Shown: positions 9,892-21,985, numbered from the stretch's first letter. The stretch: DNA of 64,000 bases from Actinopolyspora xinjiangensis (GCF_900104475.1 NZ_FNJR01000008.1:186001-250000); one strand, 5' to 3'. Numbers and translations are program-made. Notes: generated by a model not told the origin, from the sequence alone.

Positions 9892-11067
9892 GTGTACGTA
9901 CGCCACCTGCAACTCACCGATTTCCGGTCCTGGCAGCACGTGGATCTTCCGCTGGAAGCCGGGCCGACGGCGCTGGTCGGTGCCAACGGTCAGGGCAAGA
10001 CGAACCTCGTGGAGGCCCTGGGTTACGTGGCGACCCTCGGCTCGCACCGGGTGGCCGGCGACGCCCCCCTGATCAGGCACGGCGCCCAGCGCGCGGTGGT
10101 ACGTGCCGCCGTGGTCAACGAGGACAGGGAGCTGTTGGTCGAACTGGAGATCGCTCCGGGACGGGCCAATCGGGCGCGCGTCAATCGCGGCTCCGCCACC
10201 AGGCCCCGGGATGTCCTCGGCATCCTGCGCACCGTGCTGTTCGCGCCGGAGGATCTGGCGCTGGTGCGGGGTGATCCGGGGCAGCGGCGGGACTTCCTGG
10301 ACGAGCTGCTGGTGGCGCGGGCCCCGCGCTACGCGGGGGTGCGCTCCGACTACGAGAAGGTGCTCAAGCAGCGCAGCGCGTTGCTGAAGTCGGCGGGCGC
10401 GGCGAAGAGGAGTGATTCCGCCGACCTGCGCACTCTGGAGGTCTGGGACGGCCATCTCGCCAAGTACGGGGCCGAGCTGCTGGCGGGCAGGCTGGACCTG
10501 GTCGCCGATCTGGTTCCGCACGTCACCCGCCGCTACGCCGAGGTCGCCGCGGGCGACACCTCCGAGGTGGACGGGCCGGCGGGCCGCGTGGCCGAACTGG
10601 AGTACCGGGGCAGTGTGACGGGGCTCCCGGAAGACTACGGCAGGCCGGGCGGGCAGCGAGCCGATCCCGTCACGATCGAGTCCACCCTGCTGTCACGGTT
10701 GGCCGAGATCAGGCAGCAGGAGCTGGAGCGCGGTGTCTCGCTGGTCGGTCCCCACCGCGACGACCTGGAGCTGGTGCTGGGGCAGGCCCCGGCCAAGGGC
10801 TACGCCAGTCACGGCGAGTCCTGGTCGTTCGCGCTCGCGTTGCGCCTGGCCTCGTATCACTTACTGTCCGAGGATGGTGCCGAACCCGTGCTGATCCTGG
10901 ACGACGTTTTCGCGGAACTGGACGCGCGGCGCCGTGCCCGGTTGGCCCGCTCGGTCGCGGGGGCGGAACAGGTGCTGGTCACCGCCGCCGTCGCCGAGGA
11001 CGTGCCCGCCGAGCTGTCGGGGGCCCGGTTCGACGTGCGCGAGGGGGAGGTGCGGCGTGCCGGATGA
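9892..11067 (+). CDS. recF: DNA replication and repair protein RecF
   Basis: 391 residues. An SMC-like ATPase that helps load RecA at gaps. It starts [14 protein letters not shown], with Walker [10 protein letters not shown] at about 30-38, the ABC signature region [13 protein letters not shown] (about 280) and Walker [13 protein letters not shown] (about 332-343), in the expected order and spacing. GTG start, 76 bases after gnd. The stop lies inside the start region of the next gene, so the two are coupled. Confidence 0.96.
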   Translation: MYVRHLQLTDFRSWQHVDLPLEAGPTALVGANGQGKTNLVEALGYVATLGSHRVAGDAPLIRHGAQRAVVRAAVVNEDRELLVELEIAPGRANRARVNRGSATRPRDVLGILRTVLFAPEDLALVRGDPGQRRDFLDELLVARAPRYAGVRSDYEKVLKQRSALLKSAGAAKRSDSADLRTLEVWDGHLAKYGAELLAGRLDLVADLVPHVTRRYAEVAAGDTSEVDGPAGRVAELEYRGSVTGLPEDYGRPGGQRADPVTIESTLLSRLAEIRQQELERGVSLVGPHRDDLELVLGQAPAKGYASHGESWSFALALRLASYHLLSEDGAEPVLILDDVFAELDARRRARLARSVAGAEQVLVTAAVAEDVPAELSGARFDVREGEVRRAG

Positions 11068-11812
11068 GTTCGGACGACAGCCCCGTCCCCGGTCCGGGGG
11101 ATGGCAGGACGAGTCGTTCCTCTCCTCCCGGCGGGGCCGGCGGCCGCGGGGAGAGCACCCCGGAGGGGGTGCCGGAGCCGAGAGGGGAGAGACCTCCTCG
11201 GTTGGGGAGCGACCTGTGGACGCTGTGGACAACTCGTGGGGCGGGGCGCCCCGGGGTGACACCACATCTGCTGATGCCCGGGAGGTGACCCCCGAATCGG
11301 TTGGGGTGGCCGGTGAGCACTCGCGGGGTTCGGACCTGGCTCGCGCGGCGTTGCGGGCCGCCCGGGAGAAGTCCGGGGGACGCCCCCGGGAACGGAACCG
11401 GCGCCAACCTGGACGTGCCCGGCGCGGCCGGGGCTGGTCCGGGCCGGACGCCGACGACCGCGATCCGCAGGAGTTCGGGCGGCTGGTCCACCGGATGGTG
11501 CACGCCAGGGGGTGGTCGGACCGGCTGACCGGCGGCCAGGTGTTCGGGCGTTGGGGCGAACTCGTCGGTGAGGAGATCGCCGCGCACAGCGAACCGGTGG
11601 AGTTGGCCGAGGGGGTGCTCACGCTGCGTGCGGAGTCCACCGCGTGGGCTACCGAGCTGCGGCTGTTGCAGCGGCAGCTCTTGCGACGGATCTCGGACGG
11701 TCTCGGGGAGCGGGTGGTGCGGCGCATCAAGGTCCTCGGCCCGGCCGCCCCCAGTTGGCGCCACGGACCCCGGCACATTTCGGGAAGAGGGCCGCGCGAC
11801 ACCTACGGGTGA
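11057..11812 (+). CDS. DciA-like DUF721 protein
   Basis: About 251 residues. The first 130 are disordered (Gly, Arg, Glu, Ser). The C-terminal 110 carry the DUF721 domain, with [32 protein letters not shown] and a helical end ([18 protein letters not shown]). DUF721 proteins include DciA, which loads the replicative helicase in bacteria lacking DnaC, and in actinobacteria this gene stands between recF and gyrB. GTG at 11057 is chosen for GGGGGAGG just upstream and an 11-base overlap with recF. Helicase-loading function is inferred from family and position. Confidence 0.85.
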   Translation: MPDEFGRQPRPRSGGWQDESFLSSRRGRRPRGEHPGGGAGAERGETSSVGERPVDAVDNSWGGAPRGDTTSADAREVTPESVGVAGEHSRGSDLARAALRAAREKSGGRPRERNRRQPGRARRGRGWSGPDADDRDPQEFGRLVHRMVHARGWSDRLTGGQVFGRWGELVGEEIAAHSEPVELAEGVLTLRAESTAWATELRLLQRQLLRRISDGLGERVVRRIKVLGPAAPSWRHGPRHISGRGPRDTYG

Positions 11813-14161
<2,349 letters not shown>

Positions 14162-14270
14162 CCGGCGTCCCCGCCGAACCCACGACCCCGCGTGATCGCC
14201 CGCCGCGCCGGACCCGTGACCCGGCCACCGGGCGAACCGCGACCGCCAGAACAGCGAAGAGAAGGACGGT

Positions 14271-17200
14271 ATGACCGAGACCTTGCCCCCGGAGGGCGGC
14301 CGAGTCGAGCCGGTCGATCTCCAGCAGGAGATGCAGAACTCCTACATCGACTACGCCATGAGTGTCATCGTGGCGCGGGCGCTGCCCGATGTGCGCGACG
14401 GGCTCAAACCGGTGCACCGCAGGGTGCTGTACTCCATGTACGACTCCGGACACCGCCCCGACCGCTCCTACGTGAAGTGCTCGCGCGTGGTCGGTGACGT
14501 GATGGGTAACTACCACCCCCACGGCGACTCCGCGATCTACGACACCCTGGTGCGGCTGGCCCAGCCGTGGTCCATGCGCAACGTGCTCATCGACGGCCAG
14601 GGCAACTTCGGCTCGCCCGGCAACGATCCGGCCGCCGCGATGCGTTACTGCGTCACCGGTGATGCCCGGGTGAAGCTGGCCGACGGTTCATCGGTGCGTA
14701 TAGGCGACATCGTGCCGGACGCACGGCCGAACAGCGACAACGACATCGATCTCAAGGTTCTCGGGCGCTCCGGCGATCCGGTTCGTGCCGAGAAGCTCTT
14801 CCACTCGGGCGAGCACCCGACGCTCCGGTTGCGGACCAAGGGTGGCTACGAGCTGACCGGGACGCACAACCACCCGGTGCTGTGCCTGACGAAGGTGCTC
14901 GGCGTGCCGACCCTGCTGTGGAAACTGCTGGAGGAGATCGGCCCCGGCGACCACGTCGTCATGCAGCGGAGTGAGCCCTCGCCGACCGAGCCGCTGTCCG
15001 GGGAACGGGAACGGGCACTGCTGGCGGGGGCCTTCGTCAGCGAGGGGTTCGTCTCACCGGGCCGTGCCGGTTTCAACAATCTGGACGAGGACTTCTTCCG
15101 CTACGTCGTCGAGTTGTACGACGCGGTGGTCGGCGGGCCGAGATACGTCTCCTCCCGGAAGATCGCTTCCGGCAACACGCTCCACGAGCTCGACGTCCAG
15201 GACATGTCGAGGTTCCGGGAGAGTGCCCTCGCGGACCTCGTCGGGCAGCGAAGCGCGGACAAGACGGTTCCCGAGTTCGTGTGGCAGGCGGGCACCGAGG
15301 CCAAGCGGGCCTTTCTCGTCGGGCTGTTCACCGGGGACGGTTCCTGCTCGGCGCTGCCCCGCGATTCGGTGCAGGTCTCCTACTCCACCTACAGCCGTCG
15401 GCTGGCTGGGGAGGTCCAACAGCTGCTGCTCGAGCTCGGGGTCGTCTCCAGGATCTCCGAGTACGCCGGGGGCGAATACAAGGTCGTCGTCACCAATCGC
15501 CGTGATGCTCGGCTGTTCGCCTCCCGCGTCGGGTTCCACGACGCCAAGCAGCGGAAGCTGACCGGCATCCTCGAAGGCATCCCCGCACGCAGCACGGCCC
15601 TGAGCCACGACCACGTTCCGTTCGTGGCTGACTACGTCAGGGAGCACGGCGCCGAGCGCTGGACCGAGCGCGACTGGCTGCGGCGGCACAACGTCGACCG
15701 CGTCGAGCGCTGGGAACAGGACCGTGGCGAGATCACGAGCCGGATCACGAATCCCGAGGTCCTCGACGTGGTCGAACCCCTCGCGGACGGCAGGTTCTAC
15801 TACGCCGAGGTCGAATCGGTCACCGAAGCCGGGACACAGCCGGTCTACAGCCTCCGCGTGGACAGTGACGACCACTCCTTCGTCACCAACGGGTTCGTCA
15901 GCCACAACACCGAGTCCCGGCTGGCGCCGCTGGCGATGAGCATGCTGGCCGAGATCGACGAGGACACCGTCGAGTTCTCGGACAACTACGACGGCCGGAC
16001 CCAGGAGCCGGACGTCCTGCCGTCGCGTATCCCGAACCTGCTGGTGAACGGCGGTGGCGGTATCGCGGTGGGGATGGCGACCAACATCCCGCCGCACAAC
16101 CTGCGCGAGGTCGCCGACGGCGTGGTCTGGGCGCTGGATAACCCCGAGGCCACCGACGACGAACTGCTCGAAGCGCTGATCGAGCGCATCAAGGGGCCGG
16201 ATTTCCCGACCCACGCCCTGATCATGGGCACCAACGCGATCGCCGAGGCCTACCGCACGGGCCGCGGTTCGATCCGGATGCGCGCGGTGGTCGACGTGGA
16301 GGAGGACGCGAAGGGGCGCACCTCGCTGGTGGTCACCGAGTTGCCCTACCAGGTCAACCCGGACAACCTGATCGAGAACATCGCCACGATGCACCGCGAG
16401 GGCAAGATCTCGGGCATCAGCGACATCGCCGACGAGTCCAACAGCCGCCGCGGCATGCGCATCGTGATCACGCTCAAGCGGGACGCGATCCCGAAGGTCG
16501 TGCTCAACAATCTCTACAAGCAGACCCAGCTGCAGACCACATTCGGCGTCAACATGCTGGCGCTGGTCGATGGCGTGCCTCGCACCCTGCGGCTGGATCA
16601 GGTGGTCCGCTACTACGTGCGGCACCAGATCGACGTGATCGTGCGGCGCACCAAGTACCGGCTCCGCAGGGCCGAGCAGCGTGCCCACATCCTGCGCGGA
16701 CTGACGCTGGCGCTGGACCAGCTGGACGCGGTCGTCAACCTCATCCGCAGCTCGCCGACCGTGGACGACGCCCGTAGCGGGCTGATCGAACTGCTGGGGA
16801 TCGACGAGGCCCAGGCCACGGCGATCCTGGACATGCAGCTGCGCAAGCTGGCCGCGCTGGAACGGCAGAAGCTGCTCGACGAGCTGGCCGAGATCGAGGC
16901 GCAGATCGCCGATCTCAACGACATCCTGGCCAAGCCGGAGCGGCAGCGCCGGATCGTGCGCGACGAGCTGATGGAGATCGTTAACAAGCACGGCGAGGAG
17001 CGGCGCACCCGGATCGTCCCGTACGAGGGCGAGGTCTCGATGGAGGACCTCATCGCGGACGAGGACGTGGTGGTCACCATCACCCGGACCGGCTACGCCA
17101 AGCGGACCAGGACCGACCTCTACCGGGCCCAGAAGCGCGGTGGCAAGGGCGTGCAGGGCGCGGCGCTGAAGCAGGACGACATCGTCTCGCACTTCTTCGT

Positions 17201-18026
17201 GTGCTCCACGCACGACTGGATACTGTTCTTCACGAACAAGGGGCGGGTCTACCGGGCCAAGGCCTACGAGCTGCCCGAGGCCAACCGCACCGCACGTGGT
17301 CAGCACGTGGCGAACCTGCTCGCCTTCCAGCCGGACGAGCACATCGCCCAGGTGATGCAGATCAAGGACTACACCGTGGCGCCCTACCTGGTGCTGGCCA
17401 CCAAGAAGGGGTTGGTCAAGAAGTCCAAGCTGACCGACTTCGACTCCAACCGCTCGGGTGGTCTGATCGGCGTCAACCTCAAGGACGGCGACGAGCTGGT
17501 CGGCGCGGTGCTGTGTTCGCCGGAGGACGACCTGCTGCTGGTGTCGGCCGAGGGGCAGTCCATCCGCTTCAACGCCAGCGACGAGGTGCTGCGCCCGATG
17601 GGGCGTGCCACCTCCGGGGTGCTGGGGATGCGGTTCAACTCCGGTGACGAGCTGCTGGCGATGGGCGTGGTCCGCGAGGACCGTTACGTGCTGGTCGCGA
17701 CCCAGGGTGGTTACGCCAAGCGCACTCCCATCGACGAGTACCCCGTGCAGGGGCGCGGCGGCAAGGGCGTGTTGACCATTCAGCACGACCGGAAACGTGG
17801 CAGGCTTGTGGCAGCGCTCATCGCCGAACTCGAGGATGAGCTCTACGCGATCACCTCCACGGGCGGGGTCATTCGCACCACCGCCAAGGAGGTGCGCAAG
17901 GCCGGCAGGCAGACGAAGGGGGTGCGCCTGATGGACCTGGGTGAGGGGAACTCGCTGGTGGCCATCGCGCGCAACGCGGACGAAGCCGCCGATCCGGACG
18001 CAGCCGGGCCGGAGCAACGGAAGTAG
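14271..18026 (+). CDS. gyrA: DNA gyrase subunit A precursor with intein
   Basis: 1251 residues as encoded; removal of a 420-residue intein leaves an 831-residue GyrA. The N-extein has the usual [20 protein letters not shown], and the catalytic tyrosine (Tyr126, in AAAMRY) is the last residue before the intein. The C-extein resumes with [17 protein letters not shown]. The C-terminal domain has beta-pinwheel repeats and a GyrA-box variant, QKRGGKG. GyrA breaks and rejoins DNA, so the enzyme should be inactive until splicing restores the Tyr-Thr junction. Confidence 0.97.
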   Translation: MTETLPPEGGRVEPVDLQQEMQNSYIDYAMSVIVARALPDVRDGLKPVHRRVLYSMYDSGHRPDRSYVKCSRVVGDVMGNYHPHGDSAIYDTLVRLAQPWSMRNVLIDGQGNFGSPGNDPAAAMRYCVTGDARVKLADGSSVRIGDIVPDARPNSDNDIDLKVLGRSGDPVRAEKLFHSGEHPTLRLRTKGGYELTGTHNHPVLCLTKVLGVPTLLWKLLEEIGPGDHVVMQRSEPSPTEPLSGERERALLAGAFVSEGFVSPGRAGFNNLDEDFFRYVVELYDAVVGGPRYVSSRKIASGNTLHELDVQDMSRFRESALADLVGQRSADKTVPEFVWQAGTEAKRAFLVGLFTGDGSCSALPRDSVQVSYSTYSRRLAGEVQQLLLELGVVSRISEYAGGEYKVVVTNRRDARLFASRVGFHDAKQRKLTGILEGIPARSTALSHDHVPFVADYVREHGAERWTERDWLRRHNVDRVERWEQDRGEITSRITNPEVLDVVEPLADGRFYYAEVESVTEAGTQPVYSLRVDSDDHSFVTNGFVSHNTESRLAPLAMSMLAEIDEDTVEFSDNYDGRTQEPDVLPSRIPNLLVNGGGGIAVGMATNIPPHNLREVADGVVWALDNPEATDDELLEALIERIKGPDFPTHALIMGTNAIAEAYRTGRGSIRMRAVVDVEEDAKGRTSLVVTELPYQVNPDNLIENIATMHREGKISGISDIADESNSRRGMRIVITLKRDAIPKVVLNNLYKQTQLQTTFGVNMLALVDGVPRTLRLDQVVRYYVRHQIDVIVRRTKYRLRRAEQRAHILRGLTLALDQLDAVVNLIRSSPTVDDARSGLIELLGIDEAQATAILDMQLRKLAALERQKLLDELAEIEAQIADLNDILAKPERQRRIVRDELMEIVNKHGEERRTRIVPYEGEVSMEDLIADEDVVVTITRTGYAKRTRTDLYRAQKRGGKGVQGAALKQDDIVSHFFVCSTHDWILFFTNKGRVYRAKAYELPEANRTARGQHVANLLAFQPDEHIAQVMQIKDYTVAPYLVLATKKGLVKKSKLTDFDSNRSGGLIGVNLKDGDELVGAVLCSPEDDLLLVSAEGQSIRFNASDEVLRPMGRATSGVLGMRFNSGDELLAMGVVREDRYVLVATQGGYAKRTPIDEYPVQGRGGKGVLTIQHDRKRGRLVAALIAELEDELYAITSTGGVIRTTAKEVRKAGRQTKGVRLMDLGEGNSLVAIARNADEAADPDAAGPEQRK
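14649..15908 (+). mobile_element. GyrA intein with LAGLIDADG homing endonuclease
   Basis: Residues 127-546 of the precursor (420 residues). The splice junctions are clear: first residue Cys ([10 protein letters not shown]), block B GTHNHPVL, block G NGFVSHN ending in Asn, then Thr as first C-extein residue. Between the splicing blocks are two dodecapeptide motifs, [10 protein letters not shown] (precursor residue 250) and [10 protein letters not shown] (348), each with an acidic residue in the catalytic position. The insertion point, directly after the catalytic Tyr, is the one used by mycobacterial GyrA inteins. The splicing blocks resemble those, but most mycobacterial alleles known to me are mini-inteins of about 200 residues. 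Confidence 0.96.
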
Positions 18027-18076
18027 GCGCGGGGCACCCCGCGTGCAGGCAGCCGACGATCAGTGAAGGATCGCTC

Positions 18077-18925
18077 GTGACATCTTCGGACAAGCCGCAG
18101 GAACCGGAGTCTCGTTCAACCGGCGAGCAGGAAACGACCTCGACCACTACGAAGACGGAGGCGACCGCCACCTCGGTTTCCGAGGGGATGTCCACGGACG
18201 CTGCCGACAGCGGTGGGAGTGCGCGCGGTTCGGCCGGTGGTGCGCAGGAGTCCCGAGGGGAGGACGACGGTTCCACCCCTCCCTGGCAGCGGGTTAGCGG
18301 TGCCGTGGGCACCTCCACCGCTTCGTCGGGCGCTTCGGCCACCTCGGAGGGCCCGGACGGACGTGGCGGGGGGACCGCCGAACCGGAAGCGGGGTACGAG
18401 GAGGAGGAAACCCACCGGATTCCCCACCCGGCCGGTTCGGAGTCCCGGTCCGCCGGGGACGGCTCCAGCGCGGAGTCGCCCCGCTCCGGGCTCCCGCTGG
18501 GGGGCGGTGTCGGTGCTCGTGGCGGTGCGGCTGGCCAGGGTTCGCCGCGCCGGCCGAGTCGCGGCCCCAGGCGGGCGAGCCTGCAGATCCGGCGGGTGGA
18601 CCCGTGGTCGGTGCTCAAGCTGGCCCTCATGCTCAGCGTCACGTTGTTCTTCGTCTGGATGATCGCCGTGGCGGTGCTGTACGGCGTGCTCGGCGGCATG
18701 GGGGTCTGGGAGCAGCTCAACGGGACGTTCAGCGAGCTGACCCAGCCCGAGAACTCGCTGACCGAGCCGCTGATCAGCCCGATGCGGGTGTTCGGCGTGG
18801 CCTCGCTCATCGGCGCGGTCAACATCGTGCTGTTCACCGCCCTGGCCACGGTCGCCGGGTTCATCTACAACGTGGCGGCGGACTTCGTCGGCGGGGTCGA
18901 GGTGACCCTTTCCGAGCGGGAGTGA
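18077..18925 (+). CDS. DUF3566 membrane protein
   Basis: 282 residues. The first 165 are disordered (Ser/Gly/Glu/Thr). Then comes RRASLQIRRVDPWSVLKLALMLSV, leading into a membrane helix (about 178-203), and a second helix at about 237-268. The last 110 residues match DUF3566, a small actinobacterial family found after gyrA with no biochemically assigned role. GTG start 50 bases downstream of gyrA, probably co-transcribed. The hydrophilic N-terminus should be cytoplasmic. Confidence 0.88.
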   Translation: MTSSDKPQEPESRSTGEQETTSTTTKTEATATSVSEGMSTDAADSGGSARGSAGGAQESRGEDDGSTPPWQRVSGAVGTSTASSGASATSEGPDGRGGGTAEPEAGYEEEETHRIPHPAGSESRSAGDGSSAESPRSGLPLGGGVGARGGAAGQGSPRRPSRGPRRASLQIRRVDPWSVLKLALMLSVTLFFVWMIAVAVLYGVLGGMGVWEQLNGTFSELTQPENSLTEPLISPMRVFGVASLIGAVNIVLFTALATVAGFIYNVAADFVGGVEVTLSERE

Positions 18926-18934
18926 CCACCGGAT

Positions 18935-18965
18935 CCCGGAGCCCCGAACGACCTGGGGTTCCGGG
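18935..18965 (+). terminator. Hairpin after the gyrBA-DUF3566 operon
   Basis: 11-bp stem CCCGGAGCCCC / GGGGTTCCGGG (one G-T pair), 9-base loop, just after the DUF3566 stop. No T tract. Confidence 0.65.
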
Positions 18966-19014
18966 ACTCCGTCCCGGCTTCGGGCGTCGCCCGGGACGGT
19001 GAGGGGGACCCCCT

Positions 19015-19044
19015 TTGGAAGACGATCGCGTGGGTGTGTAGTAT
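19015..19044 (+). promoter_or_regulatory. tRNA-Ile promoter
   Basis: TTGGAA (19015-19020) and TAGTAT (19039-19044), 18 bases apart and ending 15 bases before the tRNA 5' end. Confidence 0.6.
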
Positions 19045-19059
19045 CTATAACCGCACGCA

Positions 19060-19133
19060 GGGCCTATAGCTCAGTTGGTTAGAGCGCTTTGCTGATAACG
19101 AAGAGGTCGGAGGTTCAAGTCCTCCTAGGCCCA
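19060..19133 (+). tRNA. tRNA-Ile (GAT)
   Basis: 74 nt. The acceptor arm GGGCCTA/TAGGCCC is complete, with discriminator A. The D-arm is GCTC...GAGC, the anticodon loop CTGATAA (anticodon GAT) and the T-arm GGAGG-TTCAAGT-CCTCC. No CCA is encoded. Confidence 0.97.
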
Positions 19134-19199
19134 CGTGGCACGTGCCGCCGCTGCGGTTCTCGCGGCGGCGGCATAAGTTCGTAGTAGGAGGCGTCCGAA

Positions 19200-19316
19200 G
19201 TGAAGAAGCTGCTCATTCTCGCTGCTGTTGCCGGTGCCGTCCTCTTTGTCGTGCGTCGTAAGACTGCGGCCAAGGCGGAGGCCGACCTGTGGCGTGAAGC
19301 TACCGCGGAGGCCTGA
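19200..19316 (+). CDS. DLW-39 family micro-protein
   Basis: 38 residues starting at GTG, with GTAGGAGG eight bases upstream. It has a hydrophobic N-terminal helix (KKLLILAAVAGAVLFVV), a basic turn, and an EADLWREAT tail carrying the DLW motif that names this actinobacterial family of about 39-residue proteins. It lies between tRNA-Ile and tRNA-Ala, its usual place. A single-pass membrane protein is expected; I know of no assigned function. Confidence 0.88.
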   Translation: MKKLLILAAVAGAVLFVVRRKTAAKAEADLWREATAEA

Positions 19317-19413
19317 GCAACCGCGGTTCGGCCGTACTTCGGGCAGCCCCGCGAGGAGCCACCGATCGGGCGACGTTGTCCGCGGGCCGCAGGGCAGTGC
19401 TTCGGCGCTGCGA

Positions 19414-19489
19414 GGGGACGTAGCTCAATCGGCAGAGCACCGCTTTTGCAAGGCGGGGGTTAGGGGTTCGATTCCCCTCGTCTCCACCA
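19414..19489 (+). tRNA. tRNA-Ala (TGC)
   Basis: 73 nt plus an encoded CCA (19487-19489). Acceptor GGGGACG/CGTCTCC with one G-T pair, D-arm GCTC...GAGC, anticodon arm CCGCT-TTTGCAA-GGCGG (anticodon TGC), and a normal T-arm AGGGG-TTCGATT-CCCCT. Confidence 0.97.
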
Positions 19490-19492
19490 ACG

Positions 19493-19523
19493 AAGGACCA
19501 GGTCATGTGGCCTGGTCCTTTTT
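19493..19523 (+). terminator. Rho-independent terminator after tRNA-Ala
   Basis: Stem AAGGACCAGG / CCTGGTCCTT with loop TCATGTGG and T5. A classical intrinsic terminator. The following 250 bp (19524-19775) hold nothing I recognise. Confidence 0.92.
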
Positions 19524-19775
19524 ACGCTCCCGGTCTCGGGGCGTATTCGGGGCACATTCCGCCGAGCCGGGGCGCTCCGCCGCTCCGGCGGATGTTCGGC
19601 GAGCTCAGCGCGACCGGGAACCGGGGAGCGGCACGGTCGGCCGCTGATCTCGGCCGCGGACTCGACGACGGCGACTCTCCCGGGAGGCCGGATCGCCCCC
19701 TCCGGGGGCCGCCGACGCACGACCGGGGGGATCCGTTCCACCAGCCGGGGCCGCTGCAACGTCGCTAGCACGTGT

Positions 19776-19967
19776 GTGGCCGGGTGGGTGAGCCTTTGAA
19801 AATCCTTCGCGCTCGTTCGTCTCGCTCGGTAGGCTCCCGCCGTCGTTCTCGTCGCGGGAGCCCGAACGGCCACGCGTGGCCGTTGTCCTGGTTCCCTCGT
19901 TGAAAGCAGGTCTCGTCAATGGCGTGTCGTATCGGTGAGCTCGTGCTCGACTGCCGCGATCCCGAGG
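19776..19967 (+). repeat. Left direct repeat of accessory segment (83 + 57 bp, with 52-bp insert)
   Basis: Bases 19776-19858 are identical to 23737-23819, and 19911-19967 are identical to 23820-23876. The two blocks are contiguous in the right copy and separated here by 52 bp (19859-19910). That insert contains the perfect 20-base palindrome AACGGCCACGCGTGGCCGTT (19865-19884). The right copy leads into an intact VOC-family gene; this copy contains only its first 16 codons. The pair brackets 3.8 kb of accessory genes. Confidence 0.9.
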
Positions 19968-20014
19968 GCAATGCTCCACGTGTGACATCACAAGTCGGCC
20001 GGGGCGTGACCTGA
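19919..20014 (+). pseudogene. 5' remnant of the VOC-family gene
   Basis: The first 16 codons (MACRIGELVLDCRDPE) are identical to the VOC gene at 23828. The frame then reads GN, diverges, and stops after 31 codons. The junction GATCCCGAGGGCAA also occurs inside the intact gene at 24164-24177, so this copy may derive from deletion between two GATCCCGAGG sequences. It is not expected to encode a functional enzyme. Confidence 0.75.
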
Positions 20015-20064
20015 GGAAACGGGAACCGGCTGGAAAAAGACCACCCGTTCGGTCCAGCGGTTGG

Positions 20065-21183
20065 CTAGGCGGGTAGCAGGTTCTCCACTGTGCCGATGCG
20101 GAGGTCTAGCCGGGTCGAGTTCACTCCCCGGGCGGCCTTGCGGGCGCGGTCGATCGTCGTCCGCGCGGCGTCGAACACCCCGGCCCGGGCGTACGACTCG
20201 GCAAGCCATGTTTGGTAGAGGGCCACTTCTCGGGCGTGCTCGGGGGAGTAGGCCGCGATGGCACCGGACAGCAGTGGCTCAGCGGTGAGTGGGTCGCCCA
20301 ACTCGATCAGACAGCGTCCCGCCATCACGTCGATTTCCTTGCGGTTCAGCCAGTAGACCCACTCCGGTTCTTCGACGCTGGTGGACCGCTGCTCGTAGGC
20401 GTCGTCCACTGCGTCCAGCGCCCGCTGAGTGGCCTCGCGTTGCCGAGCGCGTGCGTTGGCCCAGGCCACCCGTTCCAGTAGCAGCGCCCGGACAACGGGG
20501 GTGGTGTGGCTCGCGGTGCCCTTGACGGCCGAGCGGGCCAGGAGTGCCGCGTCCGCTGGGTTGCCGACGTTGGCAATCTGATAGCTCAGACTGGAGAGGA
20601 GTTGTCCGGCTAGTCCGGGATCGCCCGCGTCGCTGGCGGCCGACACCCCGGAGAGGTAGACGCGCTGCGCCTCGGTGTAGTGTCCGGCGTCGCTGGCGAC
20701 CCACCCGGCGAGTTGGGCCAGTTCGCCCACCACGGTCAGCAGCCGTCGGCCGGTCCGCTCGGTGTAGCTCGCTTCGTTGACGACGTTCTGAGCGCTCGTG
20801 AGTTCCTTACGTACCAACGGAAAGAGGTCTCGGCCGCCGATCACGTCGTCCAAGTGGCGCAGTTCGATCACACGGCCTTCCAGCTTGGCCGCCAGCGTCG
20901 CTCCGACTCGCCGCCCGGCGGCCGAGTGGGCCTCGGCCGGGGTGTCGGCCACCAGCCATTCGTGAGCGACCCGGAGCGGGTCGTCCGGTGGACCGTACAG
21001 TGTGTCCAGGGAGACATTCAGCGCGTGGGCGTATGCGGTGACGTGTTCGGGCTTGATCGCCCGTCTCCCGGTCTCCAGCAAGCCGAGAAGCGGCTTGCTG
21101 TAGTGCGTGCGGGCTGCCATCGCGGACAGGCTCACTCCGGTGGCCTCGCGGGCCGCCCGCAGGTTCGCGCCGAGATCAGTCAC
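20065..21183 (-). CDS. XRE-family regulator with TPR-like C-terminal domain
   Basis: 372 residues. The N-terminal helix-turn-helix (about 1-62; NLRAAREATGVSLSAMAART...KPLLGLLETGRR) is of the Cro/C1 type. The remaining 300 residues are alpha-helical with TPR-like repeats rich in Ala, Leu and Glu. Regulators of this build often stand beside actinobacterial secondary-metabolite or RiPP genes. Here it is divergent from a small-gene/PIMT operon and probably controls it from the shared region 21184-21346. GTG start. It lies inside the repeat-bounded segment. Confidence 0.85.
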   Translation of the reverse strand: MTDLGANLRAAREATGVSLSAMAARTHYSKPLLGLLETGRRAIKPEHVTAYAHALNVSLDTLYGPPDDPLRVAHEWLVADTPAEAHSAAGRRVGATLAAKLEGRVIELRHLDDVIGGRDLFPLVRKELTSAQNVVNEASYTERTGRRLLTVVGELAQLAGWVASDAGHYTEAQRVYLSGVSAASDAGDPGLAGQLLSSLSYQIANVGNPADAALLARSAVKGTASHTTPVVRALLLERVAWANARARQREATQRALDAVDDAYEQRSTSVEEPEWVYWLNRKEIDVMAGRCLIELGDPLTAEPLLSGAIAAYSPEHAREVALYQTWLAESYARAGVFDAARTTIDRARKAARGVNSTRLDLRIGTVENLLPA

Positions 21184-21346
21184 TACCGCTCACCACCTGT
21201 AGACGCCGGTAGACGCCAAACCCATTCACATCACCCCACTGTGATGACGAGGCTACAGGGCGGGGTCGCCCCGGTCGTTGATCGACTTCCCCGGATTCCC
21301 CAGACCCCGGCCGGGGCGGCCTGAACAGACGAAAGGGGTGAACCGG
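21184..21346. promoter_or_regulatory. Divergent operator/promoter region of the XRE regulator
   Basis: Contains a tandem TAGACGCC repeat (two copies with a two-base spacer, about 21200-21217) and an inverted TCACA (21226-21230) / TGTGA (21240-21244). Either could bind the XRE protein; no -35/-10 pair is certain. Confidence 0.45.
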
Positions 21347-21607
21347 ATGTCGTTCACGACGGCGTTGACGGTGATGGCGTGCTGTGTCGCCGGTTCGGCG
21401 ATGGTGAGCGGGATCGCCCTGGTCGCTGCCGAGTGGCGGGAGCGACGTGAGCGGGCCGCCCGGATCGCGGCGGAGCCACGGGACGCGGGTGGGTCGGATG
21501 ACTGGCGCGGAAGGCGGCCGAGCGTGCGTTGTTCCGAGGCTGACGAGTTGCTGGCCGAGCTTCGCCCCCGGGGGGCTGTTCGTGTTCGGTCCGAAGGACG
21601 CGCCTGA
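21347..21607 (+). CDS. Small single-pass membrane protein, unknown
   Basis: 86 residues from ATG, with GAAAGG upstream. One N-terminal hydrophobic helix (about 5-29, TALTVMACCVAGSAMVSGIALVA) is followed by a strongly basic juxtamembrane stretch (EWRERRERAARIAAE) and a soluble tail. It is the first gene of the rightward operon opposite the XRE regulator. The next gene overlaps it by about 110 bases in another frame. I do not recognise the family; a membrane anchor or export helper for the downstream peptide is only a guess. Confidence 0.6.
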   Translation: MSFTTALTVMACCVAGSAMVSGIALVAAEWRERRERAARIAAEPRDAGGSDDWRGRRPSVRCSEADELLAELRPRGAVRVRSEGRA

Positions 21608-21956
21608 GGTAGTGGCGCACGTGTTCCAGTGGGACACCCGCGCGGATGTGGTGATCCTGCGCGGCGAGCGCGACGTGAGCGCCTACCGGGTGCCGACCTT
21701 CCCGGATACGGACGTGTTCGTCCCGGAGTTGGTCTCGTGGCACTACCACGCCTCGGCGGCGTGGACGTTGCGGGCGGTGCTCACGATCGACCCGCCGGGA
21801 CATCCGGACGCCCCGACAGCGGTACTGCGGTCGGTTCCCGGCTGCGGGATTCCGATGGAGAGACGGCGGCCGGTCAGTATCCGGCCGACTGCGCTCGCCG
21901 GGACCGTTGGTCCGGGCGAGCGAGCACGGTTCCGCGCGAGTGGCGCGGGTTTCTAG
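21498..21956 (+). CDS. Conserved-looking hypothetical protein of the peptide cluster
   Basis: 152 residues if the ATG at 21498 is used. That start overlaps the previous gene by 110 bases, so the true start may be a later GTG near 21580 (FVFGPKDAPEVV). The conserved-looking core contains WDTRADVVILRGERDVSAYRVP, then a VPELVSWHYHASAAWTLRAVL segment (broken here for length: VPELVSW, HYHASAAW, TLRAVL). I recall similar small proteins beside XRE regulators in Pseudonocardiales but know no function. It ends 29 bases before the Asp/Lys-rich peptide gene. Confidence 0.6.
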   Translation: MTGAEGGRACVVPRLTSCWPSFAPGGLFVFGPKDAPEVVAHVFQWDTRADVVILRGERDVSAYRVPTFPDTDVFVPELVSWHYHASAAWTLRAVLTIDPPGHPDAPTAVLRSVPGCGIPMERRRPVSIRPTALAGTVGPGERARFRASGAGF

Positions 21957-21985
21957 GGTGAGTGAGATCGAAGGAGGTCACGACA

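Noticed and set aside
15054-18017. Very long open frame antisense to gyrA (about 990 codons)
   Set aside because: A shadow of high third-position GC; low-complexity composition, no ribosome site, and the plus strand carries a certain gene.
19228-19647. Plus-strand frame running through tRNA-Ala
   Set aside because: Overlaps a clear tRNA and its terminator.
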